A DNA stretch of 64,000 nt, from the NCBI RefSeq assembly GCF_900108945.1, contig NZ_FNYE01000003.1, forward strand, positions 124,001 to 188,000, given 5' to 3'. The notes under the pieces were generated by a model. It was given only the letters and a program-made list of their open reading frames with translations, searched no databases and was not told where the DNA came from. The DNA is from Paraburkholderia diazotrophica (lineage in GTDB: Bacteria > Pseudomonadota > Gammaproteobacteria > Burkholderiales > Burkholderiaceae). The position numbers and the translations under genes were made by a program. Shown piece by piece: positions 48,387 through 57,513 of the stretch. Each line of letters starts with the position of its first letter. Within the stretch, counting starts at the first letter, position 1.

Positions 48387-49238
48387 TCAGTCTCCTTCGA
48401 ACACCGGCCGCGACTTCGCCGCGAACGCACGATACGCGCGCTCGAAATCGCGGGTCGTCATGCAGATGGCCTGTGCCTGCGCTTCGGACTCGATCGCCTC
48501 GTCGATGCTCATGCTCCATTCCTGATGCAGCATCTTCTTCGTGATGCCGTGCGCGAACGTCGGGCCCGCGACGAGATCGGCGGCGAGCTTCGACGCTTCG
48601 TCGAGCAGCGCTTCCGGCGCGCACAGGCGGTTGTAGAAGCCCCACGCGTAGCCTTCGTCACCGCTTGCGGAGCGGCCCGTGTACAGCAGTTCGGCGGCGC
48701 GTCCCTGACCGATGATGCGCGGCAGGATCGAACAGGCGCCCATGTCGCAGCCCGCGAGACCCACGCGCGAAAACAGGAACGCGAGCTTGCTGCGCGCTGT
48801 GGAAAGCCGCATGTCGGAGGCCATCGCGAGGATCGCGCCCGCGCCCGCGCAGACGCCATCGATAGCCGCGATGATGGGCTGTGGACAATGCCGCATCGCT
48901 TTCACGAGATCGCCCGTCATGCGCGTGAAGAGCAGCAACTCCGGCATCGGCAGGTCGATCAGCGGGCCGATGATGTCGTGCACGTCGCCGCCCGAACAGA
49001 AGTTCTCGCCCGCGCCGTGAATCACGACGGCTTTTACATCGGTCGCGTAGGCGAGCTGTCGAAAGAGATCGCGCAACTCCGCGTACGATTCGAAGGTCAG
49101 CGGGTTCTTGCGCTCGGGACGGTTGAGCGTGACGGTCGCGACGCCCGCTTTGACGGACCAGCCGAAGTGCTTCGCGTCATAGGCGGCGAGCGTCGTGCGA
49201 TTGCCGGCCAGCAGGGCATCGGCAGCGGATCGGGTCAT
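48387..49238 (-). CDS. Enoyl-CoA hydratase/isomerase
   Basis: Crotonase-fold enzyme of 283 residues. [20 protein letters not shown] is the oxyanion-hole and active-site motif; [20 protein letters not shown] the second conserved block, with [20 protein letters not shown] following. One active-site Glu of authentic hydratases is not obvious at its normal place (GCDMGA), so it may catalyse an isomerase or ring-opening reaction instead. It is contiguous with the MarR gene upstream and nearly so with the dehydrogenase gene. Confidence 0.85.
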   Translation of the reverse strand: MTRSAADALLAGNRTTLAAYDAKHFGWSVKAGVATVTLNRPERKNPLTFESYAELRDLFRQLAYATDVKAVVIHGAGENFCSGGDVHDIIGPLIDLPMPELLLFTRMTGDLVKAMRHCPQPIIAAIDGVCAGAGAILAMASDMRLSTARSKLAFLFSRVGLAGCDMGACSILPRIIGQGRAAELLYTGRSASGDEGYAWGFYNRLCAPEALLDEASKLAADLVAGPTFAHGITKKMLHQEWSMSIDEAIESEAQAQAICMTTRDFERAYRAFAAKSRPVFEGD

Positions 49239-49805
49239 TTACGTCTCCTGGCTCTTGATCGTGTTCAGCAGATGCTGCTTGAGCTTGCCGAGCTTTTGAT
49301 GCGTGCGCGATTTCTCGTCCAGATCGAGGCCGCCGAACATTTCGACGACCCATTGCTCGTGCGCGACGGCCATTTTGTCGAACAGCGCGCGGCCTTCTGG
49401 CGTGAGGCGCACGCTCGTCGAGCGACGGTCGTTCGGATCGGTGTCGCGCGCGACGAGCCCTTCTTTTTCGAGCTGATCGGTAATGCCCGTGATGTTGCCG
49501 CCCGTCACCATCAAACGGCGCGACAGTTCCGTCATCTTCAGCCCTTGCGGATGACGCTCGAGCTGCGCCATCAGATCGAAGCGTGGCAGCGTCGTGTCGA
49601 ACTCGTTGCGCAGGCGCTTGCGCAACTCCGCTTGCACGAGGTTCGTCGTCGTCAGCATGCGCAGCCACAGACGCAGGCCCATGTGGCTATCGGCGCCCGT
49701 GCTCATCTCCATGTCCACGACGTTTTCCGCGGGCTTCGCGACGCCTTTGCGCGTGGGTTTCGCTTCGGCCGCGTCGGTGGCCTTTTTCTTTGCAGCTTGA
49801 CTCAT
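49239..49805 (-). CDS. MarR-family regulator of the aminobenzoate operon
   Basis: Regulator of 188 residues. A lysine-rich N-terminus (AAKKKATDAAEAKPTRKGVA) precedes the MarR winged helix: LPRFDLMAQLERHPQGLKMT, ELSRRLMVTGGNITGITDQL, EKEGLVARDTDPNDRRSTSV, ending in LTPEGRALF. Genes of this type in aromatic-CoA operons are repressors released by the aryl-CoA. It is embedded in the operon, overlapping the SDR gene by 4 bp, and probably binds the candidate site at 52994-53012. Confidence 0.88.
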   Translation of the reverse strand: MSQAAKKKATDAAEAKPTRKGVAKPAENVVDMEMSTGADSHMGLRLWLRMLTTTNLVQAELRKRLRNEFDTTLPRFDLMAQLERHPQGLKMTELSRRLMVTGGNITGITDQLEKEGLVARDTDPNDRRSTSVRLTPEGRALFDKMAVAHEQWVVEMFGGLDLDEKSRTHQKLGKLKQHLLNTIKSQET

Positions 49806-50581
49806 GTGACTTCTCCGCCTGAAACGGAAATCGATTGAGCTGTGATGGATCCGGACCCCGGCATGCACAGCCACAGCACCGTGTTCGCGACTTCGGCGGG
49901 TTCGACGAAGCGGCGCTGCGGGTTGTGGCGCACAAGGATGTCACGCGCTTCCTGTTCGCTGCGCGACGTCTTTGCGGTGATCTGATCGAGCGATGCGCGC
50001 AGCAATTCCGTTTCCGTATAGCCGGGGCACACGGCGTTGACCGTGACGCCCTTCGTCGCGACTTCGAGCGCAAGCGAACGCGTGAGTCCGATCACGCCGT
50101 GCTTCGCCGCGCAATAAGCGGCGACATACGCGTAGCCGATCTGTCCCGCCGTGCTCGCGACATTGACGATGCGTCCGTAGCCGCGTTCGAGCATCGACGG
50201 CAACACGGCGCGCGTGCAGAGAAACACGCCCGTCAGGTTGACGTCGAGCATGCGTTGCCAGAGCGCCATGTCCATGTTCGCGAAGGGCGCGGCCTGGGCC
50301 TGGCCCGCGTTGTTGACGAGCACGTCGATCGGACCGGCATTCGATGCGGCTTCGGAAAATGCCTTGTTTACAGCACTCTCATCGCACACGTCGACGCTGA
50401 TGCATGCGGCGACCTCGCCATGCTGGCTCAACGTTTCGCGTTGCGCGGCGAGACGTTGCGCATCGCGGCCCATCAACGTGACGCGCGCGCCCGCGCGAAC
50501 GAGCGCATCGGCAGTTGCGGCGCCGATGCCGCTGCCGCCGCCCGTCACGACGGCATGCTTGCCTGCAAGCGTGGTGTTCAT
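49802..50581 (-). CDS. Short-chain dehydrogenase/reductase (3-hydroxyacyl-CoA type)
   Basis: NAD(P)-enzyme of 259 residues. VVTGGGSGIGAATADALVRA binds the cofactor, NNAG is in DVLVNNAGQAQAAPFANMD, and the catalytic Ser, Tyr, Lys lie in IVNVASTAGQIGYAYVAAYC with AAKHGV. It should oxidise or reduce a hydroxyacyl-CoA in the beta-oxidation-like part of the pathway. ATG 50581 overlaps the stop of the monooxygenase gene by 1 bp (TGATG). Confidence 0.88.
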   Translation of the reverse strand: MNTTLAGKHAVVTGGGSGIGAATADALVRAGARVTLMGRDAQRLAAQRETLSQHGEVAACISVDVCDESAVNKAFSEAASNAGPIDVLVNNAGQAQAAPFANMDMALWQRMLDVNLTGVFLCTRAVLPSMLERGYGRIVNVASTAGQIGYAYVAAYCAAKHGVIGLTRSLALEVATKGVTVNAVCPGYTETELLRASLDQITAKTSRSEQEARDILVRHNPQRRFVEPAEVANTVLWLCMPGSGSITAQSISVSGGEVT

Positions 50582-52953
50582 CAAACCGCTCCTTCCGCGC
50601 GTTGCGCGCGTTCGAGCGGCGACAGACGCGCATTTTCCGCAGCCTGCGCGCGCTCGCGTTCGTAATTGCGTTCGAGCTGCGATTTGGCCGCCGTGTATTG
50701 CTTCGGCCAGTTCACGTCGAAGTAGCCGATCTTCGCGGCTTCATTCAAGGTCCACGATGGATTCGCGAGATGCGGTCGCGCGATCGCGCACAAATCCGCG
50801 CGGCCCGCGGCGATGATGCTGTTCACGTGATCGGCTTCGGAGATCGCGCCGACTGCGATCGTCGCGATGCCCGCCTCGTTGCGGATGCGATCGGCGAACG
50901 GCGTCTGGAACATGCGGCCAAACACGGGCTTTTCTTCCTTGCTGACCTGACCCGACGACACGTCGATCATGTCGGCGCCCGCGGCCTTGAAGGCGCGCGC
51001 GATTTCGACGGCATCGTCAGGCGTCGTGCCGCCGTCGACCCAGTCATGCGCCGAGATGCGCACCGACATCGGCTTGTCCTGCGGCCACACCTCGCGCATC
51101 GCGGCGAACACCTGCAGCGGATAACGCAGACGGTTCGCGAGCGAGCCGCCGTATTCGTCGGTGCGATGGTTGGTGAGCGGCGAGAGAAAGCTCGACAGAA
51201 AGTAGCCGTGCGCGCAGTGCAGTTCGAGCCAGTCGAAGCCCGCCTCAGCAGCCATGTGCGTCGCGCGGACGAATTGCGCTTCGATGTCGCGCAGCTCGTC
51301 ATGCGTCGCTTCGCGCGACCATTGGCTGACGCCGCGCAGATACTGCTGCGGCGACGCCGACACCAAAGGCCAGTTGCCGTCGGGCAAGGGCTGATCGATG
51401 CCTTCCCAACTGACGCGCGTCGAAGCCTTTGCGCCCGCATGGCCGAGTTGCATGCCGATCTTCGCGTCGGTTTGCGCATGCACGAACTGCACGATGCGAC
51501 GCCACGCGGCGAGATGCTCGGGCGCGTACATGCCGGGACATCCGGGCGTGATGCGCGCCGCCGGCGACACACAGGTCATTTCCGTCATCACGAGCGCTGC
51601 GCCGCCCATTGCGCGCGCGCCGAGATGCATCAGGTGATAATCGCCCGCCACGCCGTCGACGGCCGAATACTGCGCCATCGGCGAGACGACGACGCGGTTC
51701 TTCAGCGTCACGCCGCGCAGCTTGAACGGCGTGAACATCGGCGGGATGGAATGCCTTTGCCGATCGCGTTCGATGCCCGCGCGCTCCGCGAGCCAGTTTT
51801 CGAATGACGAGAGGTAGCCGGCATCGCGTTCGCGCAGGTTCTCGTGCGAGATGCGCTGCGAACGCGTGAGCAGCGAATACGCGAACTGCTCGGGCTCGAA
51901 GGACGCGTAACGGTCGACGTGCTCGAACCATTCCGTCGAATTGCGCGCCGCATTCTGGATGCGCAACACGCCGACGCTGCGCACTTGCGTGTAATGCGCG
52001 AGCGCTGCGGCGAGATCGTGCGGATGCGCATCGATGCTGTTCGCGAGTTCGATCGCGTCTTCGAGCGCGAGCTTGGTGCCGGAGCCGATCGAGAAGTGCG
52101 CGGTATGCGCGGCGTCGCCCATCAGCACGACGGGCACTTGCTTGTTGTCGGCGCGTGTTTTCCAGTGCACCCATTCGCGATTGACGACGCGCGGAAAGCG
52201 GATCCATTGCGACGAGCCGCGCAGATGGCTCGCGTTCGACATCAGCGGTTGGCCGTCGAGATACTTCGCGAACAGCCGCTCGCAGAACGCGATGCTGTCT
52301 TCCTTGCTCATTTCGTCGAGGCCGGCGGCGCGCCACACGCGCTCGGGCGTTTCGACGATGAACGTCGACGTTTGATCGTCGAAGCGATATGCGTGGGCCT
52401 GGAACCAGCCCCATTCGGTCTGTTCGAACGCGAACGTAAAGGCGTCGAAGAGCTTTTTCGTGCCGAGCCACACGAAGCGGCAGTTGCGCATGTCGATGTC
52501 GGGCTGATACGTCGATGCGTACTTCTGGCGCATCGCGCTATTCAGGCCGTCGCTCGCGATGATGAGGTCGGCGTCGTAATCGTCGTCGTCGACGACCTGC
52601 GTTTCGAAGACCAGCTTCACGCCGAGTTCCTCGCAACGCTCTTGCAGGATGTTCAAAAGACGCTTGCGGCCGATCCCGCAAAAGCCGTGCCCCGACGAGC
52701 GCACCTTCGCGCCGCGAAAGTTGATCTCGATGTCGTCCCAGTGATTGAACGCGTCGAGGATCATGTCGGCGCTTTTCGCGTCGGCGGCGCGCAGATTGCC
52801 GAGCGTCTGGTCGGAAAACACCACGCCCCAGCCGAACGTGTCGTACGGGCGGTTGCGCTCGACGACGATCACTTCGTGCGCCGGATGGCGCCGCTTCATC
52901 AACAGCCCGAAATACAGCCCGGCCGGCCCGCCGCCAATACAGACGATACGCAT
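50581..52953 (-). CDS. abmA: Bifunctional 2-aminobenzoyl-CoA monooxygenase/reductase
   Basis: Large two-domain flavoprotein of 790 residues. Residues 1-385 are a p-hydroxybenzoate-hydroxylase-like FAD monooxygenase ([40 protein letters not shown]). Residues about 395-770 are an old-yellow-enzyme-type reductase ([40 protein letters not shown]). In Azoarcus the enzyme hydroxylates and reduces 2-aminobenzoyl-CoA, dearomatising it; close relatives are annotated as salicylyl-CoA 5-hydroxylase, and I cannot separate these by eye. It is the first gene of the operon. Confidence 0.87.
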   Translation of the reverse strand: MRIVCIGGGPAGLYFGLLMKRRHPAHEVIVVERNRPYDTFGWGVVFSDQTLGNLRAADAKSADMILDAFNHWDDIEINFRGAKVRSSGHGFCGIGRKRLLNILQERCEELGVKLVFETQVVDDDDYDADLIIASDGLNSAMRQKYASTYQPDIDMRNCRFVWLGTKKLFDAFTFAFEQTEWGWFQAHAYRFDDQTSTFIVETPERVWRAAGLDEMSKEDSIAFCERLFAKYLDGQPLMSNASHLRGSSQWIRFPRVVNREWVHWKTRADNKQVPVVLMGDAAHTAHFSIGSGTKLALEDAIELANSIDAHPHDLAAALAHYTQVRSVGVLRIQNAARNSTEWFEHVDRYASFEPEQFAYSLLTRSQRISHENLRERDAGYLSSFENWLAERAGIERDRQRHSIPPMFTPFKLRGVTLKNRVVVSPMAQYSAVDGVAGDYHLMHLGARAMGGAALVMTEMTCVSPAARITPGCPGMYAPEHLAAWRRIVQFVHAQTDAKIGMQLGHAGAKASTRVSWEGIDQPLPDGNWPLVSASPQQYLRGVSQWSREATHDELRDIEAQFVRATHMAAEAGFDWLELHCAHGYFLSSFLSPLTNHRTDEYGGSLANRLRYPLQVFAAMREVWPQDKPMSVRISAHDWVDGGTTPDDAVEIARAFKAAGADMIDVSSGQVSKEEKPVFGRMFQTPFADRIRNEAGIATIAVGAISEADHVNSIIAAGRADLCAIARPHLANPSWTLNEAAKIGYFDVNWPKQYTAAKSQLERNYERERAQAAENARLSPLERAQRAEGAV

Positions 52954-52983
52954 GCTGGTTCCCCAACTGGAGTGCTCGCCTTT

Positions 52984-53012
52984 ACTTTAGGTTTTGATAG
53001 TTTAGATGTCAA
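52984..53012 (-). promoter_or_regulatory. Aminobenzoate operon promoter and MarR operator candidate
   Basis: On the minus strand, TTGACA (53007-53012), a 17-bp spacer and TAAAGT (52984-52989) make a strong sigma70 promoter 31 bp before the abmA start. TTGACA-TCTAAAC-TATCAA (52994-53012), an imperfect 6-base palindrome, covers the -35 box, the classical place for a MarR repressor. AAGTAAA/TTTACTT arms also flank the region. Confidence 0.65.
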
Positions 53013-53147
53013 GTAAAATGGCGCGGCGGCGGAGGAGCGGTCAGATACCGTTGATCCGTAGGAATGCACGACACGATATGCGACCGCTGCGGGCGGCGGC
53101 CGCGTTTTACCAGAACCCGTCAAGATGTCCCAAGGAAAAGGGCTCAG

Positions 53148-53636
53148 CTAGCGGGAGAGATCACCGCGGAGATACGCAGCAACCGCCCCTGTCAGCGCGA
53201 TGCCCTGCAATTCCTCCGGCGATGCCAGATGCGCCTTGATAATCTCACGATTATCAAGGCGCAACTCGGGTATGCGATCGAGGTGCAGTTCAAAGAAATG
53301 CACCCGGTCTCTTCGACCGTCCCAAGTGCCGCAGACGCTGCCTGCGGGGAGTAGTGGGGACGATGAGAAACCAATCTCCTCCTCCATTTCGCGCTGCGCC
53401 GCTGCATCAGGCGTCTCACCGGCCCTGATACTGCCGCCGGGAAAACTCCACTCGGCCCGGTACGATGACTTCACCAGCAACAGCGCCTGCCCGACGTAGA
53501 TCGCTACTAGCGCGCCCTCATGGCGAGGCCGTCGCAGGTGCCACCACGCGCGAGCGAGCGGAAATCCGAAGCGAAGTACCATGCGCCAGACAGAGTCGAC
53601 AAGCATGGCCGCGCGGCCTCGCTCAAGTCCAGGCAT
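53148..53636 (-). CDS. Nudix hydrolase
   Basis: Protein of 162 residues. The Nudix box is complete: Gly68, Glu74, Arg82-Glu83 and Glu86-Glu87 in FPGGSIRAGETPDAAAQREM then EEEIGF. It hydrolyses a nucleoside diphosphate linked to some group; substrate unknown. An N-terminal hydrophobic segment (MVLRFGFPLARAWWHL) may be a membrane-associated helix. The reading start could be residue 11 (MLVDSVWR) rather than M1. Confidence 0.85.
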   Translation of the reverse strand: MPGLERGRAAMLVDSVWRMVLRFGFPLARAWWHLRRPRHEGALVAIYVGQALLLVKSSYRAEWSFPGGSIRAGETPDAAAQREMEEEIGFSSSPLLPAGSVCGTWDGRRDRVHFFELHLDRIPELRLDNREIIKAHLASPEELQGIALTGAVAAYLRGDLSR

Positions 53637-53860
53637 GAGGTCTCTCCTTTCGTTTGATGGTCGGGGGATCTTGCGGTTCGCCGCGGTTGAGCGGCTTGGA
53701 TCAATCAGTCGTCTGTTACGCGACTGCTAGCGAACCGTAGTTTATCCGGAGGCTGCTCCCGCTCGGGATAGCGATTGTCATCAAATCAAGGGCATAGGTC
53801 GAACGCCCTTCGTGGTCCGATGAACGACCCCAAAACGATGGCGGTTGTGAGAGGCGGCTA

Positions 53861-54040
53861 CGCGATGCGACGCTCAACAATGCGAACGCGTTCAGGCAAT
53901 CGGCGATGCGGCTCGACCAGCACGAATCCATTCTCTTCGCAGTGCGGGACCGCGATCCCGATGCCGAGCAACGAGCGATGTACGCGCATATCGCGTTCGT
54001 CGGGAAACAGTTCGAGCCCGGCTTCGGCTATACGCAATAG
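53861..54040 (+). pseudogene. Remnant of a GntR/FadR-type (FCD) regulator
   Basis: An open stretch without a start reads RDATLNNANAFRQSAMRLDQ, HESILFAVRDRDPDAEQRAM and YAHIAFVGKQFEPGFGYTQ before TAG 54038-54040. The pattern D-QHE-x-I-x3-V-RD-DPDAE-x2-AM-HI is that of the last helices of an FCD ligand-binding domain; upstream there is no HTH. It seems a truncated regulator left in the 500-bp gap after the Nudix gene. Assignment is tentative. Confidence 0.4.
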
Positions 54041-54134
54041 CCGTCGCTACATGGCGCGAGTCATGTAGCAGGCGGCCGTTCTGCATGTTCGCGAAGAGAC
54101 GCGATCGCGTGATAGTCGTGCAACGTCCGTTCGA

Positions 54135-54830
54135 TCACGCGGGATGATCGAAGGTGCCTGGACTGGCGGGCGTCCCTTTCCATTCCGCAGTGCGTTCCTT
54201 CGATGCGCGCGCCAGCGCATCGTTTACGCCTTGCGCGTCGAGGTCGGCCGTATAGACAGGAGAGCCCGGCTGCTGACGCCATGAATCGGCGATCGTGCCT
54301 GTGTCCACGGCATCGAAGCCGATGTCGTCGACGAGTCCGAAGACGATCTGCTTCGCCTTCGGATCGTCGCCCGAGACGGGCAACGCGATGCGTCCGGCCG
54401 CGCCCGACGGCTTGCCCATCCCTTCGAGATGCGCGGCGTAGATGTTGTTGAACACCTTGACGACGGGATGCCCGATCTGCTCTTCGACCCAACGGCTCTC
54501 GGTCGTGCCCGCCTCGATGCCGTCGATCCTGCCGTCGCGCTGACGCGGATAGTAGTTGCACGTATCGATCACGACGGCCGACGGCTTCGCGTTGTCGAAG
54601 AGTCCCTTCGGCAGCTGCGGGACTTTGGCGAGCGGGATCGTCACGACGATCACGTCGGCGTCCGCGATCATGTCCGGCACGTTGCTCGCCGTTGCGCCCG
54701 TTTGCTGCGCGACGGCTTGCAGCGAAGCGCCGCCGCGCGAATTGGCGATGCGTACCGCGTGCCCTTTTTCGACGAGGCGGCGCGCGAGCACCGTGCCGAT
54801 GTTGCCTGCACCGATGATGCTGATATTCAT
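54135..54830 (-). CDS. NADPH-dependent F420 reductase-like protein
   Basis: Protein of 231 residues of COG2085. MNISIIGAGNIGTVLARRLV is the nucleotide-binding Rossmann opening; RIANSRGGASLQAVAQQTGA, AVVIDTCNYYPRQRDGRIDG and GHPVVKVFNNIYAAHLEGMG match this family. In bacteria without F420 the substrate is unknown; the family includes NADP-binding oxidoreductases. The upstream 380 bp hold no recognised feature. Confidence 0.85.
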   Translation of the reverse strand: MNISIIGAGNIGTVLARRLVEKGHAVRIANSRGGASLQAVAQQTGATASNVPDMIADADVIVVTIPLAKVPQLPKGLFDNAKPSAVVIDTCNYYPRQRDGRIDGIEAGTTESRWVEEQIGHPVVKVFNNIYAAHLEGMGKPSGAAGRIALPVSGDDPKAKQIVFGLVDDIGFDAVDTGTIADSWRQQPGSPVYTADLDAQGVNDALARASKERTAEWKGTPASPGTFDHPA

Positions 54831-55214
54831 CGAACCCTCCTGATCAAGTGGGTGTAGCGGCGCGTGACCGGATACATGTGTCGAGTGGTCCGGTGCAGCG
54901 CGCGTTTCGTCATGCCGTGTCGAGCATCCTCCATGCCGATCGGGCGTCGATCGATCGTCGCTCGCTTCGAGCGCTAGCGGAGTCCATCAAATAGTGCAAG
55001 CCCACGTCGCTGTCACGCAACGCTGCGCCAGCGAAAAGTGTCGTGCCGAACGCGAAATAATCCGCCCGAAGCCGCTCCAGCCTTGCTTCCGGCGGCATGC
55101 GAACATTCGAAGCGAACTTTGTTACACCTCTTACGGGGAAGGGCGGCCGCCGTTACTAGAGCCTTTCAGATGTCCGGTTATACTCGCGCCGTCTCAAAAA
55201 CAACAGACCCTTCT
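54831..55214. other. Gap between divergent genes: nothing recognised
   Basis: No gene, RNA or strong hairpin seen. The right part must contain the promoter of the glycine-zipper gene (ATG 55215). A 62-codon leftward frame (54910-55098) is not convincing. Confidence 0.5.
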
Positions 55215-55649
55215 ATGTCGAACCGAATCATTCAGATGGTCGCGATTGCAGCGCTTACGGCTGCAACGTCGGTGCCGGCGCTGGCCGGCGATATGAACAA
55301 TGCGCTTGGCGGCGCGCTTGGCGGTGTGGCCGGCGCGGCGTTGGGCGGCGCAGTCGGCGGCAGCACGGGTGCCGTGATCGGTGGCGCGGTCGGCGGCGGC
55401 GCTGGCGGAGCCGTCACGTCGAATCGCCGCGAGCGCACGGGCGCTATCGTCGGCGGCGCGCTGGGCGGCGGCGCCGGCACGGCGGCAGGCAATGCGATGG
55501 GCGGACGCGGAGGCGGTCTCATCGGCGCAGCCTTGGGCGGCGGCGCGGGCGCGGCGCTCGGCGGCAACGTCTCGCGTTCCAACTCGTATGCGGACGATCA
55601 TGGCTACCACGGCAAGCGCCATCACAAGCATCGTCACTACGACGACTGA
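55215..55649 (+). CDS. Exported glycine-zipper protein with His-rich tail
   Basis: Protein of 144 residues. A signal peptide (MSNRIIQMVAIAALTAATSV, then PALA) is followed by a long glycine zipper (GGALGGVAGAALGGAVGGST and repeats), a feature of membrane-inserting YMGG/Gly-zipper_2 proteins. The C-terminus is His-rich (DDHGYHGKRHHKHRHYDD), which could bind metal ions. The protein is expected at the outer membrane; function unknown. Confidence 0.8.
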   Translation: MSNRIIQMVAIAALTAATSVPALAGDMNNALGGALGGVAGAALGGAVGGSTGAVIGGAVGGGAGGAVTSNRRERTGAIVGGALGGGAGTAAGNAMGGRGGGLIGAALGGGAGAALGGNVSRSNSYADDHGYHGKRHHKHRHYDD

Positions 55650-55784
55650 TCGGTGAACACAGCGTGGTTCGGCGCAGCGCCAAAGTCGTTCTGTAACGGG
55701 CGACGCGCTGCGTCAAACCACGCCGGGCGCTGAGTTCCGCGAAGGCACCAGCGCCCCGATGTCAGTCGCGCGAATCGCTCGCGC

Positions 55785-56495
55785 TTACTTCGCCCACAGG
55801 GTGCGGCCGAAGAAGGTCAGCGTTCTGTCCCAAGCCAGTTGCGACCACGCAGGGTCGTACTGCGTGATGGCGATGCGTCCGCTGCCGACAGCCGTCTCGT
55901 TGGCGAACGCGTGCTGCGCGAGATAACGATGGAACTGCACGTCGACCTTTGCTTCGCGCAGCTTCGATTCGAGCGTATCCACGTTTGCGATCGGAAAGGC
56001 CGCGTCTTGCGTCGCCCAATGACCGAGCACGGGCGCCTTGATCTTCGAAGCGTCGATGTAATCCAGCGGCGGGTAGCCGTAGAAGACGACGCCCGCGGAC
56101 ACATCCGGGCTCTGGCACAGCGAAAGCAGCGTCAGCGCGCCGCCCATGCAGTAACCCATCACGCCGACGCGGCCCGCGCGCTGCTTCAGGTATTGGATCG
56201 CGCCGACAACGTCCTGCGATGCCGCATCGCCGAAGTCGAGCCCATCCATCAGATGATGCGCCTCTTCCTCTTCGACCGTCGATTTGCCGCGATACAGATC
56301 GGGCACCAGCGCGAGGTAGCCTGATTGCGCGAGGCGATTCGCGACGCCGCGAATCTGATCGTTCAAGCCCCACCATTCCTGGATGACGACCACGGCGGGC
56401 GCGCCATCGGAATTGTCGGGCGTGGCGAGATAGCCTTGCAGTTCCTGGCCATCGGGCCGGCGAAAAGTAATCATGGTTCCCGTTGTCCTTGTCAT
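55785..56495 (-). CDS. Dienelactone hydrolase family protein
   Basis: Alpha/beta hydrolase of 236 residues. Nucleophile Cys116 in VGVMGYCMGGALTL, acid Asp164 (HWATQDAAF) and His195 (YLAQHAFAN) give a complete Cys-Asp-His triad, so carboxymethylenebutenolidase-like activity is possible. IQEWWGLNDQIRGVANRLAQ is the typical N-terminal block. ATG 56495 follows AGGAAG; the longer frame upstream is rejected. No chlorocatechol genes lie near, so the physiological substrate is open. Confidence 0.88.
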   Translation of the reverse strand: MTRTTGTMITFRRPDGQELQGYLATPDNSDGAPAVVVIQEWWGLNDQIRGVANRLAQSGYLALVPDLYRGKSTVEEEEAHHLMDGLDFGDAASQDVVGAIQYLKQRAGRVGVMGYCMGGALTLLSLCQSPDVSAGVVFYGYPPLDYIDASKIKAPVLGHWATQDAAFPIANVDTLESKLREAKVDVQFHRYLAQHAFANETAVGSGRIAITQYDPAWSQLAWDRTLTFFGRTLWAK

Positions 56496-56580
56496 GAGCG
56501 TCTTCCTGTTGATGGTTGATTGTTGATTGGACGCCATAGCATAGCGCCGTTGATCCGGCGACGCAGACTGCGGACACACG

Positions 56581-56603
56581 AAAAAAGCGGGCATCGCCCG
56601 CTT
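56581..56603 (-). terminator. Intrinsic terminator of the AhpD-like gene
   Basis: GCGGGC and GCCCGC pair with an ATC loop, followed on the minus strand by TTTTTT, 34 bp after the stop codon of the carboxymuconolactone decarboxylase-like gene. A textbook leftward terminator. Confidence 0.85.
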
Positions 56604-56637
56604 CCTCTTCGACCTCGATGCGCGGTTTGGAGCGCGC

Positions 56638-57075
56638 TTACGACGGCAACTTCCGGAACGAAATCGCAAAGCGGTTCCATGCGTTGATCGACGAAATCAG
56701 CAGCGTCAAGTCGACCAGTTCAGCCTCGCTGAAGTGCGGCTTCACTGCTTCCCACACCGCGTCCGGTACATGGTTTTCGGACACCAGCGTGAGGGCTTCC
56801 GTCCATTCGAGCGCCGCGCGCTCGCGGGCCGTGAAGAACGGCGTTTCGCGCCACACGACGACCGTCGCGAGACGACGGTCGGTTTCGCCGCCCTTGCGCG
56901 CGTCGGTGGTGTGCATGTCGACGCAGAACGCGCAGCCGTTGATCTGCGAAGCGCGCAGACGCACCAGATCGGCCAGCGATTTTTCGAGGTCGCTCTTGCC
57001 GATGCGTTCTTCCAGGGCGAGCATCGCCTTGATTGCGTGCGGGTTCGCTTTGTAGAAGTCGAGACGTTGTTCCAT
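56638..57075 (-). CDS. AhpD-like carboxymuconolactone decarboxylase-family protein
   Basis: All-helical protein of 145 residues. The redox pair Cys48-x2-Cys51 and His55 in INGCAFCVDMHTTDARKGGE define the AhpD/CMD family, used in peroxide defence with a thiol partner. WRETPFFTARERAALEWTEA is the second typical helix. It starts MEQRLDFYKANPHAIKAM at 57075, the family's normal N-terminus; upstream codons from 57123 are rejected. Function: peroxidase-type activity inferred. Confidence 0.9.
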   Translation of the reverse strand: MEQRLDFYKANPHAIKAMLALEERIGKSDLEKSLADLVRLRASQINGCAFCVDMHTTDARKGGETDRRLATVVVWRETPFFTARERAALEWTEALTLVSENHVPDAVWEAVKPHFSEAELVDLTLLISSINAWNRFAISFRKLPS

Positions 57076-57228
57076 GATGGTTTCCTCAGTGATCGAGCGC
57101 GTTTGCTTGCGCGACAACCTCAAGATTAGGCGCTGAACTGGCTCTGCGAAATGGCCAATTCAGATGAATTTGAGGTAACCACTTTGCAGACGGGGGCAGC
57201 CGCTTCCGGACGATGCCCACATGATTCG

Positions 57229-57513
57229 CTACGACCTGTGGAGACGGTTCAAGCGCGCGAACTCGGCCGGCCTCGTGAACGACCGATACAGCTCGCCGAC
57301 AGTGCCGATTGCGAAAGCGGGCTTCAACGTTGCGCCGGGCAGGGCGCTCAGAATCCACTCATACGCATTCATGTCCCGCTGTTGCGCATGCATTGCATCA
57401 GTCAGAGCGAGGAGCGCCTTGTCGGCCGAGTGTTCGCCCAAGTCGATAAACAGGCTTTCGAATGGGTCTTTAGGATTCGAAACGGCACGCAATGCAAGAT
57501 GGCGCTCGGTCAA
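57229..57513 (-). CDS. Hypothetical 94-residue protein
   Basis: Not recognised. A TTG start at 57513 with GGGAG upstream gives a protein opening TERHLALRAVSNPKDPFESL, with FIDLGEHSADKALLALTDAM and WILSALPGATLKPAFAIGTV in the middle, ending RLNRLHRS. Composition looks like a genuine soluble protein and third-codon-position GC fits the region. No signal peptide, cysteine or known motif. Neighbours on both sides are unrelated. Confidence 0.5.
   Translation of the reverse strand: MTERHLALRAVSNPKDPFESLFIDLGEHSADKALLALTDAMHAQQRDMNAYEWILSALPGATLKPAFAIGTVGELYRSFTRPAEFARLNRLHRS

Noticed and set aside
53006..53239. Rightward 77-codon ORF beginning next to the aminobenzoate promoter
   Set aside because: Arg-rich, no ribosome site, no domain, and overlaps the end of the Nudix gene.
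54910..55098. Leftward 62-codon ORF (ADYFAFGTTLFAGAALRDSD)
   Set aside because: Short, no ribosome site or recognisable family; could be a remnant but evidence is too thin.
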